Source: Gammaproteobacteria bacterium (GTDB lineage: Bacteria; Pseudomonadota; Gammaproteobacteria; S012-40). Taken from it: a DNA stretch of 6,336 bases. The stretch covers positions 1 to 6,336 of the forward strand of contig WFVN01000118.1 in assembly GCA_015491615.1 (NCBI GenBank). The letters run 5' to 3'. A program made the translations under genes and the position numbers. The notes beneath the pieces were generated by a model. That model was not told the DNA's origin and searched no databases. It saw only the letters and a program-made list of their open reading frames with translations. This document shows, piece by piece, positions 5,089 to 6,336 of the stretch (positions are counted from its first letter, which is position 1; each line of letters begins with the position of its first letter).

Positions 5089-6336
5089 TCAGTGCAGACG
5101 TACCGCCTGGTGCAGCTCCGGCTCCAGGACGTGCCGGCCGCGCCCCCGCAGGACATCCGCCAGGACGGCCATGCCGCCGCCGAACTCGCCGTGCACCAGA
5201 CACACGAGGCGGGGGTGGCCGGTGTGCCCCACCCACTCCAGCAGCTCGCCCTGGTCGGCGTGGGCGGAGAAGCCGTTGATGGTCCAGATCTTGGCACGCA
5301 CCTGGATGCGCTCGCCGAAGATGTCCACCTCGCGGGCGCCGTCGATGATCTGCCGCGCCAGGGTCCCCTCGGCGGCGAAGCCCACGAACACCACGCTGGA
5401 TTCCTCCCGCCACAGGTTGTGCTTGAGGTGGTGGCGCACCCGCCCGCCGGTACACATCCCCGAGCCGGCGATGATCACCGCCCCGCCCTCGATCTGGTTG
5501 ATGGCCATGGACTGGGCCGTCTCCCGGGTGAGGTGCAGGTTGGGCGGGCGGAAGGGGTCGATGCCCTTTTCCAGCAGGCGCCGGGTGGTCTCGTTGACGC
5601 TCTCGGGGTGGCGGCGGAAGATCTCGGTGGCGGTGATGGCCATGGGCGAATCCAGGAACACCGGCATCCAACCGGGCAGGCGGCCGGCCAGCACCCCCTC
5701 GCGCAGGAAGTAAAGGATCTCCTGCGCCCGCTCCAAGGCGAAACTGGGGATGACCACGTTGCCGCCGCGGCGCAGGGTGTCCTCGATGGCCTGGTAGAGC
5801 TCCTCCACCGACTCGGGCACGGAGCGGTGGCGGCGGTCGCCGTAGGTGGTCTCCATGACCACGAAGTCGGCCTTGGGCGGTGGCGTCCAGGGATTGACGA
5901 TGGGGCGCCCGCGGTTGCCGATGTCACCGGAGAAGACCAGGGTGCGGCGTTCGCCCCGGTCCTCCAGTTCCAGGATCACATGCGCCGAGCCGAGGATGTG
6001 GCCGGCGTCGACGAAGGTGGCGCGGATGCCCGGCCCCAGGTCCACCGTGTCGCCGTAGTTCACTGCCCGGCCGAAGAAATCCATCGCCCACAGGGCGTCT
6101 TCGACGGTGTACAGGGGTTTGATGGGGCGCCCGCCGTGGCGCCTGGCTTGGCGTTCGGCGCGGCGCGCGTCCTCCTCTTGGATGCCGGCGGCGTCCAGCA
6201 TCACCAGGCGGGCCAACTCGCGGGTGGCGGCGGTGGTGACGATCTCGCCGCGAAAGCCCTGTTTCACCAACAGGGGGATGCGCCCGCAGTGATCCAGATG
6301 ACCATGGGTGAGGAGCAGGGTGTCGATCTGCGAGGG
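5089..6336 (-). CDS. Metallo-beta-lactamase/beta-CASP ribonuclease (COG1236-like), 5' partial
   Basis: A predicted zinc-dependent RNA nuclease of the CPSF73/TTHA0252 group, cytoplasmic, probably in RNA processing or decay. The frame is open to the window edge, with 415 residues visible; TTG 6270 is internal, because the metal motif lies upstream of it. Numbering from the first visible residue, the zinc-site motifs run in order: HGHLDH at 11-16, DAGHILGSAH at 110-119 with His113, and SGDIG at 136-140 with Asp138. The beta-CASP domain shows motif A ETTYGD (Glu162), motif B around GGRVRHHL (His302/303) and motif C GFSAHAD (His359), then LVHGE near the C-terminus. All catalytic positions are therefore intact. 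Total family length is about 430-470 residues, so only a short N-terminal strand should be missing. It ends 82 bases from the convergent PilZ gene. Exo- versus endonuclease mode cannot be told from sequence. Confidence 0.94.
   Translation of the reverse strand, partial: PSQIDTLLLTHGHLDHCGRIPLLVKQGFRGEIVTTAATRELARLVMLDAAGIQEEDARRAERQARRHGGRPIKPLYTVEDALWAMDFFGRAVNYGDTVDLGPGIRATFVDAGHILGSAHVILELEDRGERRTLVFSGDIGNRGRPIVNPWTPPPKADFVVMETTYGDRRHRSVPESVEELYQAIEDTLRRGGNVVIPSFALERAQEILYFLREGVLAGRLPGWMPVFLDSPMAITATEIFRRHPESVNETTRRLLEKGIDPFRPPNLHLTRETAQSMAINQIEGGAVIIAGSGMCTGGRVRHHLKHNLWREESSVVFVGFAAEGTLARQIIDGAREVDIFGERIQVRAKIWTINGFSAHADQGELLEWVGHTGHPRLVCLVHGEFGGGMAVLADVLRGRGRHVLEPELHQAVRLH

Noticed and set aside
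4215..5297. 360-codon - strand frame crossing the PilZ gene and parts of both neighbours
   Set aside because: It spans three real genes and two intergenic regions and shows no domain; it is a chance open frame.
1..6336. CRISPR arrays, tRNA or rRNA genes, insertion sequences and defence-type modules
   Set aside because: No direct repeats with spacers, no cloverleaf or rRNA-like segment, no transposase or inverted-repeat ends were seen on either strand.

Overview
The window is a very G+C-rich bacterial segment with tightly packed genes and no RNA genes, CRISPR array or insertion sequence that I can see. The gene types suggest a proteobacterium. A high-G+C gammaproteobacterium (Ectothiorhodospiraceae/Chromatiales-like) is my best guess, but this is inferred from style and gene content, not from a marker gene. 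Six protein genes are supported; the first and last run off the window edges.

Layout: (1) Positions 3-1442, + strand, carry most of a DASS/SLC13-type sodium-coupled anion transporter. (2) Starting one base after its stop, 1444-2568 encodes an exported lipoprotein that is almost entirely pentapeptide repeats, so the two look translationally coupled. (3) Facing them on the - strand is an apparent three-gene cluster, read from right to left: a rhomboid intramembrane serine protease (4542-3802), a membrane-anchored ClpP/SppA-fold serine protease of the SDH_sah type (3773-2940), and a small protein of unknown function probably starting at TTG 2834. (4) Divergent from the rhomboid is a small single-domain PilZ protein (4650-5006, +). 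(5) Convergent with it, 6336-5089 on the - strand is a nearly complete metallo-beta-lactamase/beta-CASP RNase (COG1236-like, related to Thermus TTHA0252), cut at its N-terminus by the window edge.

How they may work together: the transporter and pentapeptide lipoprotein probably form one expression unit linking an inner-membrane carrier to an outer-membrane or periplasmic scaffold. The rhomboid and SDH-type protease probably form a membrane-proteolysis pair acting from opposite faces of the inner membrane. The PilZ protein (cyclic-di-GMP sensing) and the beta-CASP nuclease (RNA processing) look like independent housekeeping or regulatory genes. The most unusual object is the pentapeptide lipoprotein: about 63 consecutive pentads in unbroken five-residue phase, behind a lipoprotein signal. 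I did not find clear evidence of a wholly new multi-gene system.
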